This document shows positions 17,839-26,368 of a stretch of 64,000 nucleotides of DNA, one piece after another. The stretch is taken from assembly GCA_963736575.1 (NCBI GenBank), contig CAVTPD010000001.1, positions 1,240,001-1,304,000 on the forward strand, in the 5' to 3' direction. The stretch comes from CAVTPD01 sp963736575 (GTDB taxonomy: Bacteria; Bacteroidota; Bacteroidia; Cytophagales; JAAEPT01). Every line of letters starts with the position of its first letter. Position 1 is the stretch's first letter. The notes under the pieces are model-generated. The model was given only the letters and a program-made list of their open reading frames with translations, was not told where the DNA came from and made no database searches. Made by a program: the position numbers and the translations under genes.

Positions 17839-18436
17839 GTATTTAGCCTTATTTATTTCTGTAATTGTTTTATTGAGTTCTTGCTCTAATGAAAACAATA
17901 CTTTAGTATTTGAATTAGGAGAAAAATCAAAGATAATTGAGTTGGAAAAAAAAGAAGGAAGCCAATTGGCTTATGATTCTTTAATAGCTTCTAACCTTAA
18001 TGTACCTGATTTATACCGAGGAGTGGTAGATCAAGAGATGAAGCTTTTCAGAAACAAGAAAGCTACATTACCCTTAAAGATACGTTATTTCTATACTTCG
18101 GAAGATAAAGATGTGAAAGTACTGTTCTACCAATGGGATAGAATTTTACCAGAACATAAAGCCTCAGAAATTGATAGTCTTATGAATTTAGACGTCAATA
18201 ATATGGCACTTTACGATGCTAAATTTAATGAAGTAGGCGAGCAAATAATCGAAAAATTTGGCTTACCTAATAAAGGACATGGTTCGCTTAAACAAGAGAA
18301 GTTTAAAATGTTGGACATGTGGAAACGCCAACTTATTTGGGATTTAGACAACGATTATGTAGAACTGAATATGTATTGGGTACCTAAAATGGGCTACCGT
18401 ATTTATAAAGTTTTTGTAATCTATTATCAAAAGTAA
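17825..18436 (+). CDS. Lipoprotein of unknown function
   Basis: A 203-residue lipoprotein. The signal peptide ends in the lipobox LLSSC (MRMFKYLALFISVIVLLSSC). Two ATG codons lie two codons apart (17825 and 17831), both within the end of the preceding MFS gene. The mature part has mixed alpha and beta character and no domain I recognise; the C terminus is YWVPKMGYRIYKVFVIYYQK. It ends six bases before dtd, so it belongs to the same transcript. Confidence 0.8.
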   Translation: MRMFKYLALFISVIVLLSSCSNENNTLVFELGEKSKIIELEKKEGSQLAYDSLIASNLNVPDLYRGVVDQEMKLFRNKKATLPLKIRYFYTSEDKDVKVLFYQWDRILPEHKASEIDSLMNLDVNNMALYDAKFNEVGEQIIEKFGLPNKGHGSLKQEKFKMLDMWKRQLIWDLDNDYVELNMYWVPKMGYRIYKVFVIYYQK

Positions 18437-18442
18437 AAAATC

Positions 18443-18895
18443 ATGCGGGTTGTTTTACAAAGAGTAAAAAGTGCTTCGGTTACCATTGATGAAAAATTGC
18501 ATTCTAACATAGAACAAGGTCTTTTATTGCTTTTGGGTGTAGAAGAAGCCGATACAGAAGAAGATGTAACTTGGTTAAGTAATAAGATTGTCAATCAACG
18601 TATTTTTTCTGATCCGGAAGGGAAGATGAATCTTTCGGTAAAAGACATTGACGGACAAGTTTTAGTGGTAAGTCAGTTTACTTTGTTTGCTTCTACCAAA
18701 AAGGGTAATAGACCTTCTTTTACAGCAGCAGCTGCTCCACAGAAAGCCAATGAATTATACGAGCTTTTTTGTACTCAAACGTCAACCCATTTAGGAAAAC
18801 AAGTACAAAAAGGAGTTTTTGCAGCAGACATGAAAGTGGAATTGATCAATGATGGGCCAGTAACGATCTTATTAGATTCTAAACGAAAAGAATAA
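18443..18895 (+). CDS. dtd: D-aminoacyl-tRNA deacylase
   Basis: A 150-residue cytoplasmic enzyme that removes D-amino acids (and glycine from tRNA-Ala) misattached to tRNA. The family motifs are complete: MRVVLQRVKSASVTID at the N terminus, SQFTLFAS in the middle, the RPSFTAAA block, and the NDGPVTILLDS end carrying the cross-subunit GP motif. Length is normal. It is followed after one base by the MazG-like gene, forming a tight pair concerned with quality control. Confidence 0.96.
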   Translation: MRVVLQRVKSASVTIDEKLHSNIEQGLLLLLGVEEADTEEDVTWLSNKIVNQRIFSDPEGKMNLSVKDIDGQVLVVSQFTLFASTKKGNRPSFTAAAAPQKANELYELFCTQTSTHLGKQVQKGVFAADMKVELINDGPVTILLDSKRKE

Positions 18896-18896
18896 T

Positions 18897-19223
18897 ATGA
18901 CTATTGAAGAAGCGCAGCAACTGGTTGATGAATGGATTAAAAAAGTAGGGGTACGGTATTTTAACGAACTTACTAATATGGCTATGCTTACCGAAGAAGT
19001 AGGGGAAGTGGCGCGTATAATAGCCCGTAAATACGGCGAACAAAGCTTTAAAGAGTCGGATAAAGAAGTGGACTTGGCGGATGAAATGGCAGATGTATTG
19101 TTTGTTTTAATTTGCTTAGCGAATCAAACGGGAATAGATTTAACGGAGGCATTAAACAAAAACTTATCTAAGAAATACGGTAGAGATAATGACCGACATA
19201 AAAACAATCCGAAACTTCAGTAA
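18897..19223 (+). CDS. MazG-like nucleotide pyrophosphohydrolase
   Basis: A 108-residue all-alpha NTP-PPase domain protein. The metal-binding motifs EEVGEVAR (residues 31-38) and DEMADVLFVL (about 62-71) match the MazG signature EExxE...ExxD. Such small proteins hydrolyse nucleoside triphosphates to monophosphates, often to clean non-standard nucleotides. The ATG overlaps the dtd stop region (taatatg), so the two genes are translationally coupled. Exact substrate not shown. Confidence 0.92.
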   Translation: MTIEEAQQLVDEWIKKVGVRYFNELTNMAMLTEEVGEVARIIARKYGEQSFKESDKEVDLADEMADVLFVLICLANQTGIDLTEALNKNLSKKYGRDNDRHKNNPKLQ

Positions 19224-19236
19224 TAGAATAATTTGT

Positions 19237-20229
19237 TTAAGCAGTAATCATCAGATTACAACCTCTTATGTCGCTGTTATCTAAACGGCCAATAACTTCA
19301 AAAGAACCGTTTTTGTGTATTTTACCTAAATCATCGGTAGCAATAAAAGCACAAGAATCTACATTAGCTAAATCTATAACATTTATAGCACCATAAGATT
19401 TTGTAGGAGACAAACTTAAAGGGTCAGAAATTTCTCTTAGCACCACTTTCATCCACGGAGGGGTAGTAAATGTTTCAGAATTAATAGAATACGCTTGGCT
19501 AAATAATTCGGTCATTCCGTATTCCGAACAAATAGTAGGATTGCCGAATTTTGCATTTAAAATAGCGTGTAAATCCGAACGCAATAACTCTTCTTTACGG
19601 CCTTTCATTCCGCCGGTTTCAATTAAGATCAGTTCTGGAAAATCAATCTTGTATTGTTCGCAAAAATCCAACAAACCAAACGTAACACCAATCAGTACAG
19701 TTGGTTGTTTTTCTTTTTTAAGCTGAATAAGCTTGTTGTATAAATCTTCGTGATTGTATAAATAATAACCAGAGTCTAAACTATAAGACTGATTAATGAA
19801 AAAATCGGTCATGGCAATTAATGATGAGTTTTTCCTTTCTAAATAAGAGGGAAGAAGCGCCAGAAAAGTATAATTAGATAAGGGTTTAAAAAACTGCTGA
19901 AATATGGCTTTGCAGTTTTCTAAATAGAATTTGTAATCGCTTACCCAATGTTTACTTGGATTAGAACCCGTAGTTCCACTGCTTTCGAATAAATTCTGAA
20001 TTTCATTTTGGTTAGATAAAACGTCACGCGTTTTAAAAAACTGAATAGGCAAAAAAGGAATATCGTTAATGCAAGTAACCGAATTGGCCTTCACGCCTAA
20101 ATTATTGAGGTATTCTAGGTATACCGGATTGTGTTTAGCTTGATGCTTAAAAAGTAATGTAGCCTTTTCTTCGAAGTTTTTTTCGGAAGTACTGAAAAGC
20201 CTTTTTTTGAATTCTGAAGCGAAACTCAT
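19237..20229 (-). CDS. LuxE-like acyl-protein synthetase / acyltransferase
   Basis: A 330-residue protein of the LuxE group, related to the adenylate-forming enzymes. The P-loop-like phosphate-binding motif ESSGTTGSNPSKHW lies near residues 83-96, followed by FLALLPSYLERKNSSLIAM, which is typical of LuxE domains. ICSEYGMTELFSQAYS is the usual adenylate-binding block and the end, GSFEVIGRLDNSDIRGCNL, resembles the lid of PaaK-like ligases. In luminous bacteria LuxE activates fatty acids, but no luxCDAB gene is present here, so the role is different, perhaps activating an acyl group for a surface or secondary metabolite. It is convergent with the MazG-like gene and divergent from a lipoprotein gene. 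Confidence 0.85.
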   Translation of the reverse strand: MSFASEFKKRLFSTSEKNFEEKATLLFKHQAKHNPVYLEYLNNLGVKANSVTCINDIPFLPIQFFKTRDVLSNQNEIQNLFESSGTTGSNPSKHWVSDYKFYLENCKAIFQQFFKPLSNYTFLALLPSYLERKNSSLIAMTDFFINQSYSLDSGYYLYNHEDLYNKLIQLKKEKQPTVLIGVTFGLLDFCEQYKIDFPELILIETGGMKGRKEELLRSDLHAILNAKFGNPTICSEYGMTELFSQAYSINSETFTTPPWMKVVLREISDPLSLSPTKSYGAINVIDLANVDSCAFIATDDLGKIHKNGSFEVIGRLDNSDIRGCNLMITA

Positions 20230-20259
20230 AACTTGAATAAAGTTATAAACTTTAAAGGA

Positions 20260-20847
20260 ATGCGTTTCCTGTATTTAATCTTTCTTTTCTTATTAATCTT
20301 ATTTTCTTGCAAAAAGCCACCCGATTATTCGGATGCGCCAGAAATAGAGTTTAGTTCAATTTCAAATAATGGCCAATTTGAATACCAAGATTCTATAACT
20401 ATAGTGTTTAAGTTTAAAGACGGTGATGGTGATTTGGGTATTACCGAAGCCCAGTCGGAGTCATCTAAATACGATGCTTACAGAGATACTATTATTGACG
20501 TACAAATAGATGGTGATACAAGAGATACGGTAGAAGCTTACGTTTATAGAAACTTTAATATTAAGTTATTACGAAAAAATGTATTTGGTGAATTTGAAGA
20601 AGTTGATTTACCAGCCCCATTAAGTGCAAGGTTTGGCCCTTTATTTGATCAAGATTATAAAAGCCCAATTGATGGTGAACTGAGACATACTTTTATACAA
20701 AGTAGCTATTTTGACCCTCAAACTGGGCAACGTAATTTACAGAAACTAGACGAAGTAAAATACGAGGTTTTTGTTTATGACCGGGAAAACAACAAAAGTA
20801 ATGTTATTCAGACAGATCCAATCCTTCTTTTTTCGGATGGTCTTTAA
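20260..20847 (+). CDS. Lipoprotein of unknown function
   Basis: A 195-residue lipoprotein starting at ATG 20260 (MRFLYLIFLFLLILFSC). A TTG at 20233 would add nine residues before the signal peptide and is unlikely. Lipidated Cys17 is followed by KKPPDYSDAPEIEF. The mature part has strand-rich sequence with FKDGDGDLGI near its start, a pattern common in Bacteroidota lipoproteins of immunoglobulin-like fold. It is divergent from the LuxE-like gene with about 30 bases between starts. Confidence 0.8.
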   Translation: MRFLYLIFLFLLILFSCKKPPDYSDAPEIEFSSISNNGQFEYQDSITIVFKFKDGDGDLGITEAQSESSKYDAYRDTIIDVQIDGDTRDTVEAYVYRNFNIKLLRKNVFGEFEEVDLPAPLSARFGPLFDQDYKSPIDGELRHTFIQSSYFDPQTGQRNLQKLDEVKYEVFVYDRENNKSNVIQTDPILLFSDGL

Positions 20848-21021
20848 TTTTGAAAAAATAACACAAACCAAAGCAAGTTACATTATTAGACCTTATTGGT
20901 ATTTAAAAACAAGGTTTATACCCATTTAACTGCTTTTAGATTACTACTAAAACCATAGGCAGCATCCTTTAAAAAAAATCAAACTCTTGGTTGTCCCTTA
21001 TAAAATAGGGGTGATAAAAAA

Positions 21022-21060
21022 AGCGCTAATTCTCAAACAAATATTTTGAGAATTAGCGCT
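21022..21060 (-). terminator. Terminator of the parAB-dapB-lepB operon
   Basis: AGCGCTAATTCTCAAA (21022-21037) pairs perfectly with TTTGAGAATTAGCGCT (21045-21060). On the minus strand it is followed by seven T. The 16-bp stem could also stop rightward transcripts from the lipoprotein gene. The rest of 20848-21098 is AT-rich with nothing else visible. Confidence 0.88.
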
Positions 21061-21098
21061 AAAACTATAATACTGATTAGTAAGAATAAATGAGTTTC

Positions 21099-22529
21099 TT
21101 AATCTATAATGTTAAATAAACGATCGTAACGAACACCACCGTGTGGGTCTTTAGACATCCAAATAAGTGCAGCCTTACCCACAACATGGTTAGCAGGTAC
21201 AAAACCCCAGTATCTAGAATCTTCTGAATTACCACGGTTATCACCCATCATAAAGTAATAATCTTGTTTAAAAGTATATTCAGAAATAATTTTCCCTTTC
21301 ATTTTTACCTTATAATCGTCTGTGATAACTACATCTTCATGGCCTTCAAAATATTCTATTTGTTTAGAGTAAAGTATTACATTTTCTCTAGTTAAAGGGA
21401 TTTTAGCACCTTTTTCGGGTATCCATAGCGTACCGAAATTATTAGGCGTCCATAATCGATGTTCAGGATTGTTAGGGTAAACAGGTCTTGTAAGTCCTAA
21501 GCGGGCATCATTAGTGTTCACTACACGTGTAATATCTGTAAAGCCTTTAATCGCTTTTATTTGCTCAAAAGTAGCATCTATTAAATAACCATTGTAATAA
21601 TCAATAATATAATCGGTATTAATACCAAGCTTTCTAAACCTGTCGGGTCTTATAGGCGCTTTTGCTTCTACATAGTATTTGAATTCCACTTGTTCTGGGA
21701 ATTTAGAAAATTCAGAATTAATAAAAACCGAATCGTTTGAAATACGAATAGAATCACCCGCTACAGCAACACAACGTTTAATGTAATTGGTTTTTAAGTC
21801 TACAGGGTGCCCAAATTCATCGGGGAAGTTAAAGACTACTACATCGTTTCTTTTAACGTGTGAAAACCCAGGTAAACGGAAGGTAGGCAAGTCAATCCAA
21901 GTTAAGTAAGAATCTAAACCACCGTCTACAAAGTTTTCGGTAAACCATATTTTTTGGTGGGTTAGCGGTACTTGTAAAGGTGTTTTTGGTGTTCTTGGGC
22001 CGTAATGCAGTTTACTTACAAACAAATAATCACCAACCAATAAACTGTTTTCCATGGAAGGGGTAGGGATGGTGAAGGCTTCAAAAGTAGACCAACGGAT
22101 TAAGGTGGCTGCAAATACTGCAAAAGCAATAGCATCTGCCCATTCTCTTACTTGTGATTTTTTAAGTTTGCCTACTTGAAGTACAGTTCCTTTGTATTCT
22201 AAATCGGGTTCAGAAGCCATTTTAGGAATGTAATAGAACGGAATTAGCAAGATTGCTGCTTGTTGTCTAAACCTTATTTTCCCGTAACACTTACCTAAGT
22301 CACTTAATAGATAAACCAATACAAACAAATTGGCAATAGGGATAAAGCTTATAGGAAACCACCATAGTGGTCTTCCCACTAATTTTATCCATTCGAAAAT
22401 GTTAAGAAAGGGAACCCATGCTTTCCATGGTTCAATTCCGGCTCTTTTAAAGATCTTTGAAAGACCGAAAAGCATACCAACGAAGTATACCAAAAAATAA
22501 CCGAATACTAATAATGCACCAAAATTCAT
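21099..22529 (-). CDS. lepB: Signal peptidase I
   Basis: A 476-residue inner-membrane protease that cleaves signal peptides of exported proteins. The catalytic serine is Ser158 in TIPTPSMENSL; the general base is Lys251 in KRCVAVAGDS. The last conserved box, MMGDNRGNSEDSRYWGFVP, is intact. The first 125 residues carry extra membrane segments with GIEPWKAWVPFLNIFEWIKL, resembling DUF5684, an N-terminal extension usual in this phylum. A long insert of about 130 residues between boxes is also usual for flavobacterial enzymes. It is the last gene of the operon, nine bases after dapB. Confidence 0.96.
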   Translation of the reverse strand: MNFGALLVFGYFLVYFVGMLFGLSKIFKRAGIEPWKAWVPFLNIFEWIKLVGRPLWWFPISFIPIANLFVLVYLLSDLGKCYGKIRFRQQAAILLIPFYYIPKMASEPDLEYKGTVLQVGKLKKSQVREWADAIAFAVFAATLIRWSTFEAFTIPTPSMENSLLVGDYLFVSKLHYGPRTPKTPLQVPLTHQKIWFTENFVDGGLDSYLTWIDLPTFRLPGFSHVKRNDVVVFNFPDEFGHPVDLKTNYIKRCVAVAGDSIRISNDSVFINSEFSKFPEQVEFKYYVEAKAPIRPDRFRKLGINTDYIIDYYNGYLIDATFEQIKAIKGFTDITRVVNTNDARLGLTRPVYPNNPEHRLWTPNNFGTLWIPEKGAKIPLTRENVILYSKQIEYFEGHEDVVITDDYKVKMKGKIISEYTFKQDYYFMMGDNRGNSEDSRYWGFVPANHVVGKAALIWMSKDPHGGVRYDRLFNIID

Positions 22530-22538
22530 AGTTGTTGT

Positions 22539-23252
22539 TTATAGTTTCAGCATGTCATCCATGCCTAGGCTTCCTTTTTTATCTTTAATCCACTCGGCTG
22601 CAATCACTGCACCGGTTGCAAAACCTTTACGGCTGTGGGCTAAATGTTTTATTTCAATTAAATCAATCTCCGATTCGTAACTTACTGTATGAGTGCCTGG
22701 AACTTCGTCTTCTCTCACTGCTGTAATTACTAAATCTTTTTCAGCACCTTTATCTAAAGTCCATTGGGCTTTTGAAGTGTTGTTTTCTAAAACACCTTCT
22801 GCTAAAGTTATGGCCGTACCGCTTGGCGCATCTTTTTTATGTATGTGGTGAATTTCTTCCATAGAGATGTTGTACTCTGCTTGAGTATTCATCATAGAAG
22901 CCAATAACTTATTCAGTTTGAAAAAGATATTTACACCTACCGAAAAATTAGAAGCATAGAAAAAAGCACCATTTTTTTCTTTAACTAAAGCATCAATTTC
23001 GTTTCTGTTTTCTAACCAACCTGTAGTGCCCGATACTACTGGAATACCGTTTTCAATACAGGTTTTTATATTGTTGAAAGCAGATTCTGGTTGTGTGAAT
23101 TCTATAGCAGCGTCTACGTGTTCAGAAGTGATGTTTTTTAACTCCTCAATATTATTTTGATCTATAATAACAGGAACAGTATTTCCTCTTTCTTCTGCAA
23201 TTTTTTTGATGGCTTGGCCCATTTTGCCAAAACCTATTAACATAATTCTCAT
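22539..23252 (-). CDS. dapB: 4-hydroxy-tetrahydrodipicolinate reductase
   Basis: A 237-residue enzyme of the diaminopimelate/lysine pathway that reduces 4-hydroxy-tetrahydrodipicolinate with NAD(P)H. It begins with the nucleotide-binding MRIMLIGFGKMGQAI. The substrate-binding and catalytic motif EIHHIHKKDAPSGTA is complete. The start is set at ATG 23252, which overlaps the stop of the DUF5683 gene as ATGA; an ATG nine bases upstream (23261) is possible. Placement between envelope genes and lepB fits a growth-linked operon. Confidence 0.95.
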   Translation of the reverse strand: MRIMLIGFGKMGQAIKKIAEERGNTVPVIIDQNNIEELKNITSEHVDAAIEFTQPESAFNNIKTCIENGIPVVSGTTGWLENRNEIDALVKEKNGAFFYASNFSVGVNIFFKLNKLLASMMNTQAEYNISMEEIHHIHKKDAPSGTAITLAEGVLENNTSKAQWTLDKGAEKDLVITAVREDEVPGTHTVSYESEIDLIEIKHLAHSRKGFATGAVIAAEWIKDKKGSLGMDDMLKL

Positions 23253-23929
23253 TTTACCCATGTTAGTGTTAAACCAATGCCTACTGCGGAATTTCTTTTT
23301 ATACCTGTGGGGTTGTAATCTGTCCAGGGCGCAAACGTCATAATAGCGTCTTCAGAAACCCTAAAATCCATTAAGTGGGCATCTACCACCGCGTCTATAA
23401 TGTTTATAAAATATACCGCAAATAAAATTATAGAGTTTAAATCTCTATAGCGTTGGTAATCGTCTCTTTCAAAAGTTACTTGTTCATCTGTAAGCCGTCT
23501 GTATTGGGGATTTAAGAGAATAGCGCCAGCGCTATCTGTGCTATTAGGGAATTCCTTATCTATAAACTGACGGGTATAAGCTTCCTTTTTATACGATTGA
23601 TAGTTCTTATTAAAGGTTATTATATTATAAATAAGAAAACCACTGGCACCCCAAATGATGGGTGCTTTCCAATATTTTTTATTATAAAGCTGTCCGGCAC
23701 CTGGTAAAGCAGCCGATAAAATACCTGCTTTTGTAGCTCTACTTATTGTTTTTTTCTTTTCTGGATCTTTAACTACTACAGATTCTTCACTTTCAATATG
23801 TGAAGTGCTGTCTTCTGGTTCAATTTCTACTTGGTCCTCGTTAGTACGTATTATTTGCGCCGAACTAAAGAAAGAGACAGAAAAGAAAATCAATGAAAAA
23901 GCTAAAGGGTATACAATACGGGTTCTCAC
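23249..23929 (-). CDS. DUF5683 domain protein
   Basis: A 226-residue exported membrane protein. It starts at GTG 23929, overlapping the parB stop by four bases. A signal peptide (residues 1-24, ending SSAQ) precedes an acidic linker and then the DUF5683 core, with AALPGAGQLYNKKYWKAPII followed by a hydrophobic segment (GASGFLIYNIITF) and a second one (SIILFAVYFINIIDAVVDAH). Function is not established. This parB-DUF5683-dapB-lepB order recurs, as far as I recall, in flavobacterial genomes. Confidence 0.9.
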   Translation of the reverse strand: MRTRIVYPLAFSLIFFSVSFFSSAQIIRTNEDQVEIEPEDSTSHIESEESVVVKDPEKKKTISRATKAGILSAALPGAGQLYNKKYWKAPIIWGASGFLIYNIITFNKNYQSYKKEAYTRQFIDKEFPNSTDSAGAILLNPQYRRLTDEQVTFERDDYQRYRDLNSIILFAVYFINIIDAVVDAHLMDFRVSEDAIMTFAPWTDYNPTGIKRNSAVGIGLTLTWVK

Positions 23930-24828
23930 AGTTGCAAAATTTCCAAAATTCTATTTAAATCTTCTACTGAAACGTAAGGTATCTTTATTTCGCCTTTATT
24001 TTTCCCATTATTTTTCACATGTACTTTTGTACCGAAGTGAGAGGATAAAGATTGTTGAAGTTGTTTGTATTCGCTAGGAAGTTCTTTAGAGACTTCTTCT
24101 TTGGGTTCTTTCTTTTTAGAAAGGTCTTGGTTACGAACCAATTCTTCTACCTTTCTAACGGAAAGTCCTTCTTCCAGAATTTTTTTATAAATGGCTAATT
24201 GAAGGTCAATGTCTTCAATGTTTATAATGGCACGGGCGTGACCCATGCTAATTTTATCTTCTTTTAGACCTAATTGAATATCTGGCGGAAGTTTAAGAAG
24301 TCGCAAATAATTGTTTACGGTGGTTCTTTTCTTACCTACACGGTCGCCTAGTTCTTCTTGCTTTAATTGACATTCAGAAAGTAATCTTTGGTAGCTTAAT
24401 GCAATTTCAATAGAGTTCAGGTTTTCACGCTGAATGTTTTCTATTAAGGCCATTTCCAACATTTGTTGGTCATTAGCCATTCTTACATAAGCAGGTATTT
24501 TGTCTAACCCGGCAAGTTTAGACGCTTGGTAACGTCTTTCACCAGATATTAACTGAAAACTTTTATCGGTTAGTTTTCTAACGGTTATTGGTTGAATAAT
24601 ACCGTGAAGCAGAATAGAATCGGATAATTCCTGAAGTGCTTCTTCATCAAAATAATCTCTTGGCTGGTAAGGGTTCGTTTCAATAGAGTCTAACGAAATT
24701 TCGTGTAGGCTATTGGTACGTATTACTTCATCACGTTGCCTTAGTGATCTATCTTCACTTTCCATATTGTCGTTGTCCTCTAAAAGAGCACTAAGACCTC
24801 TACCTAAAGCATTTCTTCTTTTCGCCAT
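23926..24828 (-). CDS. parB: Chromosome-partitioning protein ParB
   Basis: A 300-residue CTP-dependent DNA-binding clamp that loads on parS sites near the origin and works with ParA in segregation. The start is ATG 24828 (MAKRRNALGRGLSALLED), the standard ParB N terminus; an upstream frame start at 24882 would overlap parA. The ParB/Srx box includes NPYQPRDYFDEEALQELSDS and GERRYQASKLAG, and the ENIQRENLN motif follows; a helix-turn-helix (EELGDRVGKKRTTVNNYLRL) lies in the middle and a dimerisation domain at the end. It starts 13 bases after parA. No canonical parS was found in the window. Confidence 0.96.
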   Translation of the reverse strand: MAKRRNALGRGLSALLEDNDNMESEDRSLRQRDEVIRTNSLHEISLDSIETNPYQPRDYFDEEALQELSDSILLHGIIQPITVRKLTDKSFQLISGERRYQASKLAGLDKIPAYVRMANDQQMLEMALIENIQRENLNSIEIALSYQRLLSECQLKQEELGDRVGKKRTTVNNYLRLLKLPPDIQLGLKEDKISMGHARAIINIEDIDLQLAIYKKILEEGLSVRKVEELVRNQDLSKKKEPKEEVSKELPSEYKQLQQSLSSHFGTKVHVKNNGKNKGEIKIPYVSVEDLNRILEILQL

Positions 24829-24841
24829 TCTGCAAATATAA

Positions 24842-25615
24842 TTATTTTGCCATGTTGTTTTTAGTAATAATTTCGTCCGCAAGGTTCATGTAGCTTACTG
24901 CACCTTTACTTTCGGAGTCGTGGGCAATTGCCGGTATACCAAAACTTGGCGACTCACTTAAACGAATATTTCTTGGTATTATAGTATCGAAAACCAATTG
25001 TTTAAAATGTTGTCTTACTTCTTCTACCACTTGGTTAGAAAGACGTAGACGCAAATCATACATGGTTAATAAAATACCTTCAATTTCTAATTCTGGGTTC
25101 AGTCTAGATTGAATAATTTTTATGGTATTCAATAGTTTTCCCAAACCCTCAAGGGCAAAATATTCACATTGTACGGGTACAATTACAGAATCGGAAGCCG
25201 TAAGGGAATTTACTGTAATTAAACCTAGGGAAGGAGAGCAGTCAATAATTATGAAATCATAATCGTCTTTTGCAGTCGCTAACGCTTTTTTCATCTGAAT
25301 TTCGCGTTCTTCCAAATCAATCATCTCAATTTCTGCACCAACTAAATCTATGTGGGCAGGTAATAAATCTAAATAATTGATTTCTGTATGTAAAACTTTG
25401 TCTCTTACATCTAAACCTTCAATCATGCATTCGTAAATGCTTACTTCAATTTCTTTAGGGTCATAACCTAATCCTGAAGTGGAGTTGGCTTGTGGATCCG
25501 CATCTATTATTAACGTTTTAAATTCTAATGCAGCAAACGAGGCTGCTAAGTTAATGGCCGAAGTAGTTTTTCCAACACCGCCTTTCTGGTTAGCAATCGA
25601 AATTATTTTACCCAT
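24842..25615 (-). CDS. parA: Chromosome-partitioning ATPase ParA (Soj-like)
   Basis: A 257-residue deviant Walker ATPase. The motif KGGVGKTT covers residues 11-18, with the signature lysine at 11 and Lys16 in the P-loop. Walker A' is IIDADPQANST and Walker B is FIIIDCSPSLGLIT. It lacks an N-terminal HTH, so it is of the chromosomal Soj type. It drives segregation of the ParB-bound origin. It starts three bases after the upstream MBL gene and is followed by parB. Confidence 0.97.
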   Translation of the reverse strand: MGKIISIANQKGGVGKTTSAINLAASFAALEFKTLIIDADPQANSTSGLGYDPKEIEVSIYECMIEGLDVRDKVLHTEINYLDLLPAHIDLVGAEIEMIDLEEREIQMKKALATAKDDYDFIIIDCSPSLGLITVNSLTASDSVIVPVQCEYFALEGLGKLLNTIKIIQSRLNPELEIEGILLTMYDLRLRLSNQVVEEVRQHFKQLVFDTIIPRNIRLSESPSFGIPAIAHDSESKGAVSYMNLADEIITKNNMAK

Positions 25616-25618
25616 AAA

Positions 25619-26299
25619 CTATAATATAATACTTTTTCCAATTTTAAGTAGCAGTAGTTCCTTTTGGCTGCCTTCGGCTAATAACATAGCTTCCTCTTTA
25701 TTGATCTCAATATTAGAGAAGGTGTCGTAATGTAAGCCTATAATTTTATCTGTTTGCACGTAATCGGAAGCAATAATAGCTTCGGTAAAACCCATAGTAA
25801 AATTATCACCAATGGGTAGTAATGCAAAGTCTATGTTAAAGAAGTCACCAATTAAACGCATGTTTAAGTTTAAAGAGGTATCGCCTGAATAATAAAAACA
25901 CTTATCCCCTGTATCTATAACAAATCCTGCCGCAGTACCTCCATAAGTACCATCTGTGAAAGAGCTAGAATGAACGGCTTCTACCATTTTAACCAAACCA
26001 AAATCAAAGTTAAATTTCCCCCCAATATTCATGGCGTGGGTTTCTTCAATTCCTTTCTTCTTATAATATTCAATAATTTCCCAATTAGAAATTAAAGTAG
26101 CACCGGTATTTCTTAAAATCATTTCAGCATCTGCTGTATGATCTTCGTGTGCATGACTAATAAAAACATAGTCGGCTTCAATGTCTATAATGTCAATATC
26201 TTTGGCCAATTGATTAGGCGTAATATACGGATCAAAAAGTAAAATTTTGCCGTTAATTTCAATGCTAAAACAAGAGTGTCCGTAATAAGTTAGTTTCAT
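25619..26299 (-). CDS. Metal-dependent hydrolase, UPF0173-type MBL fold
   Basis: A 226-residue cytoplasmic protein with the metallo-beta-lactamase fold. It opens MKLTYYGHSCFSIEINGK and has the zinc motif HAHEDHTAD (residues about 51-59), with further ligands in the YYSGDTSLN and IIGLHYDTF blocks. This profile fits the UPF0173 (YtkL-like) family, whose substrate is not known to me. It is the first gene of the parAB operon and probably carries the promoter in the 69-base gap to the divergent substrate-binding lipoprotein gene. Confidence 0.92.
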   Translation of the reverse strand: MKLTYYGHSCFSIEINGKILLFDPYITPNQLAKDIDIIDIEADYVFISHAHEDHTADAEMILRNTGATLISNWEIIEYYKKKGIEETHAMNIGGKFNFDFGLVKMVEAVHSSSFTDGTYGGTAAGFVIDTGDKCFYYSGDTSLNLNMRLIGDFFNIDFALLPIGDNFTMGFTEAIIASDYVQTDKIIGLHYDTFSNIEINKEEAMLLAEGSQKELLLLKIGKSIIL

Positions 26300-26368
26300 T
26301 CCCTGGTATTGTTTTATTTAGTGGTGTAGGGGCTAATACAAATATAGTTGATAATTAAGATTTAGCTA

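Noticed and set aside
23900..25700. parS sites beside parAB
   Set aside because: No match to the canonical parS palindrome was found by eye in or around the genes.
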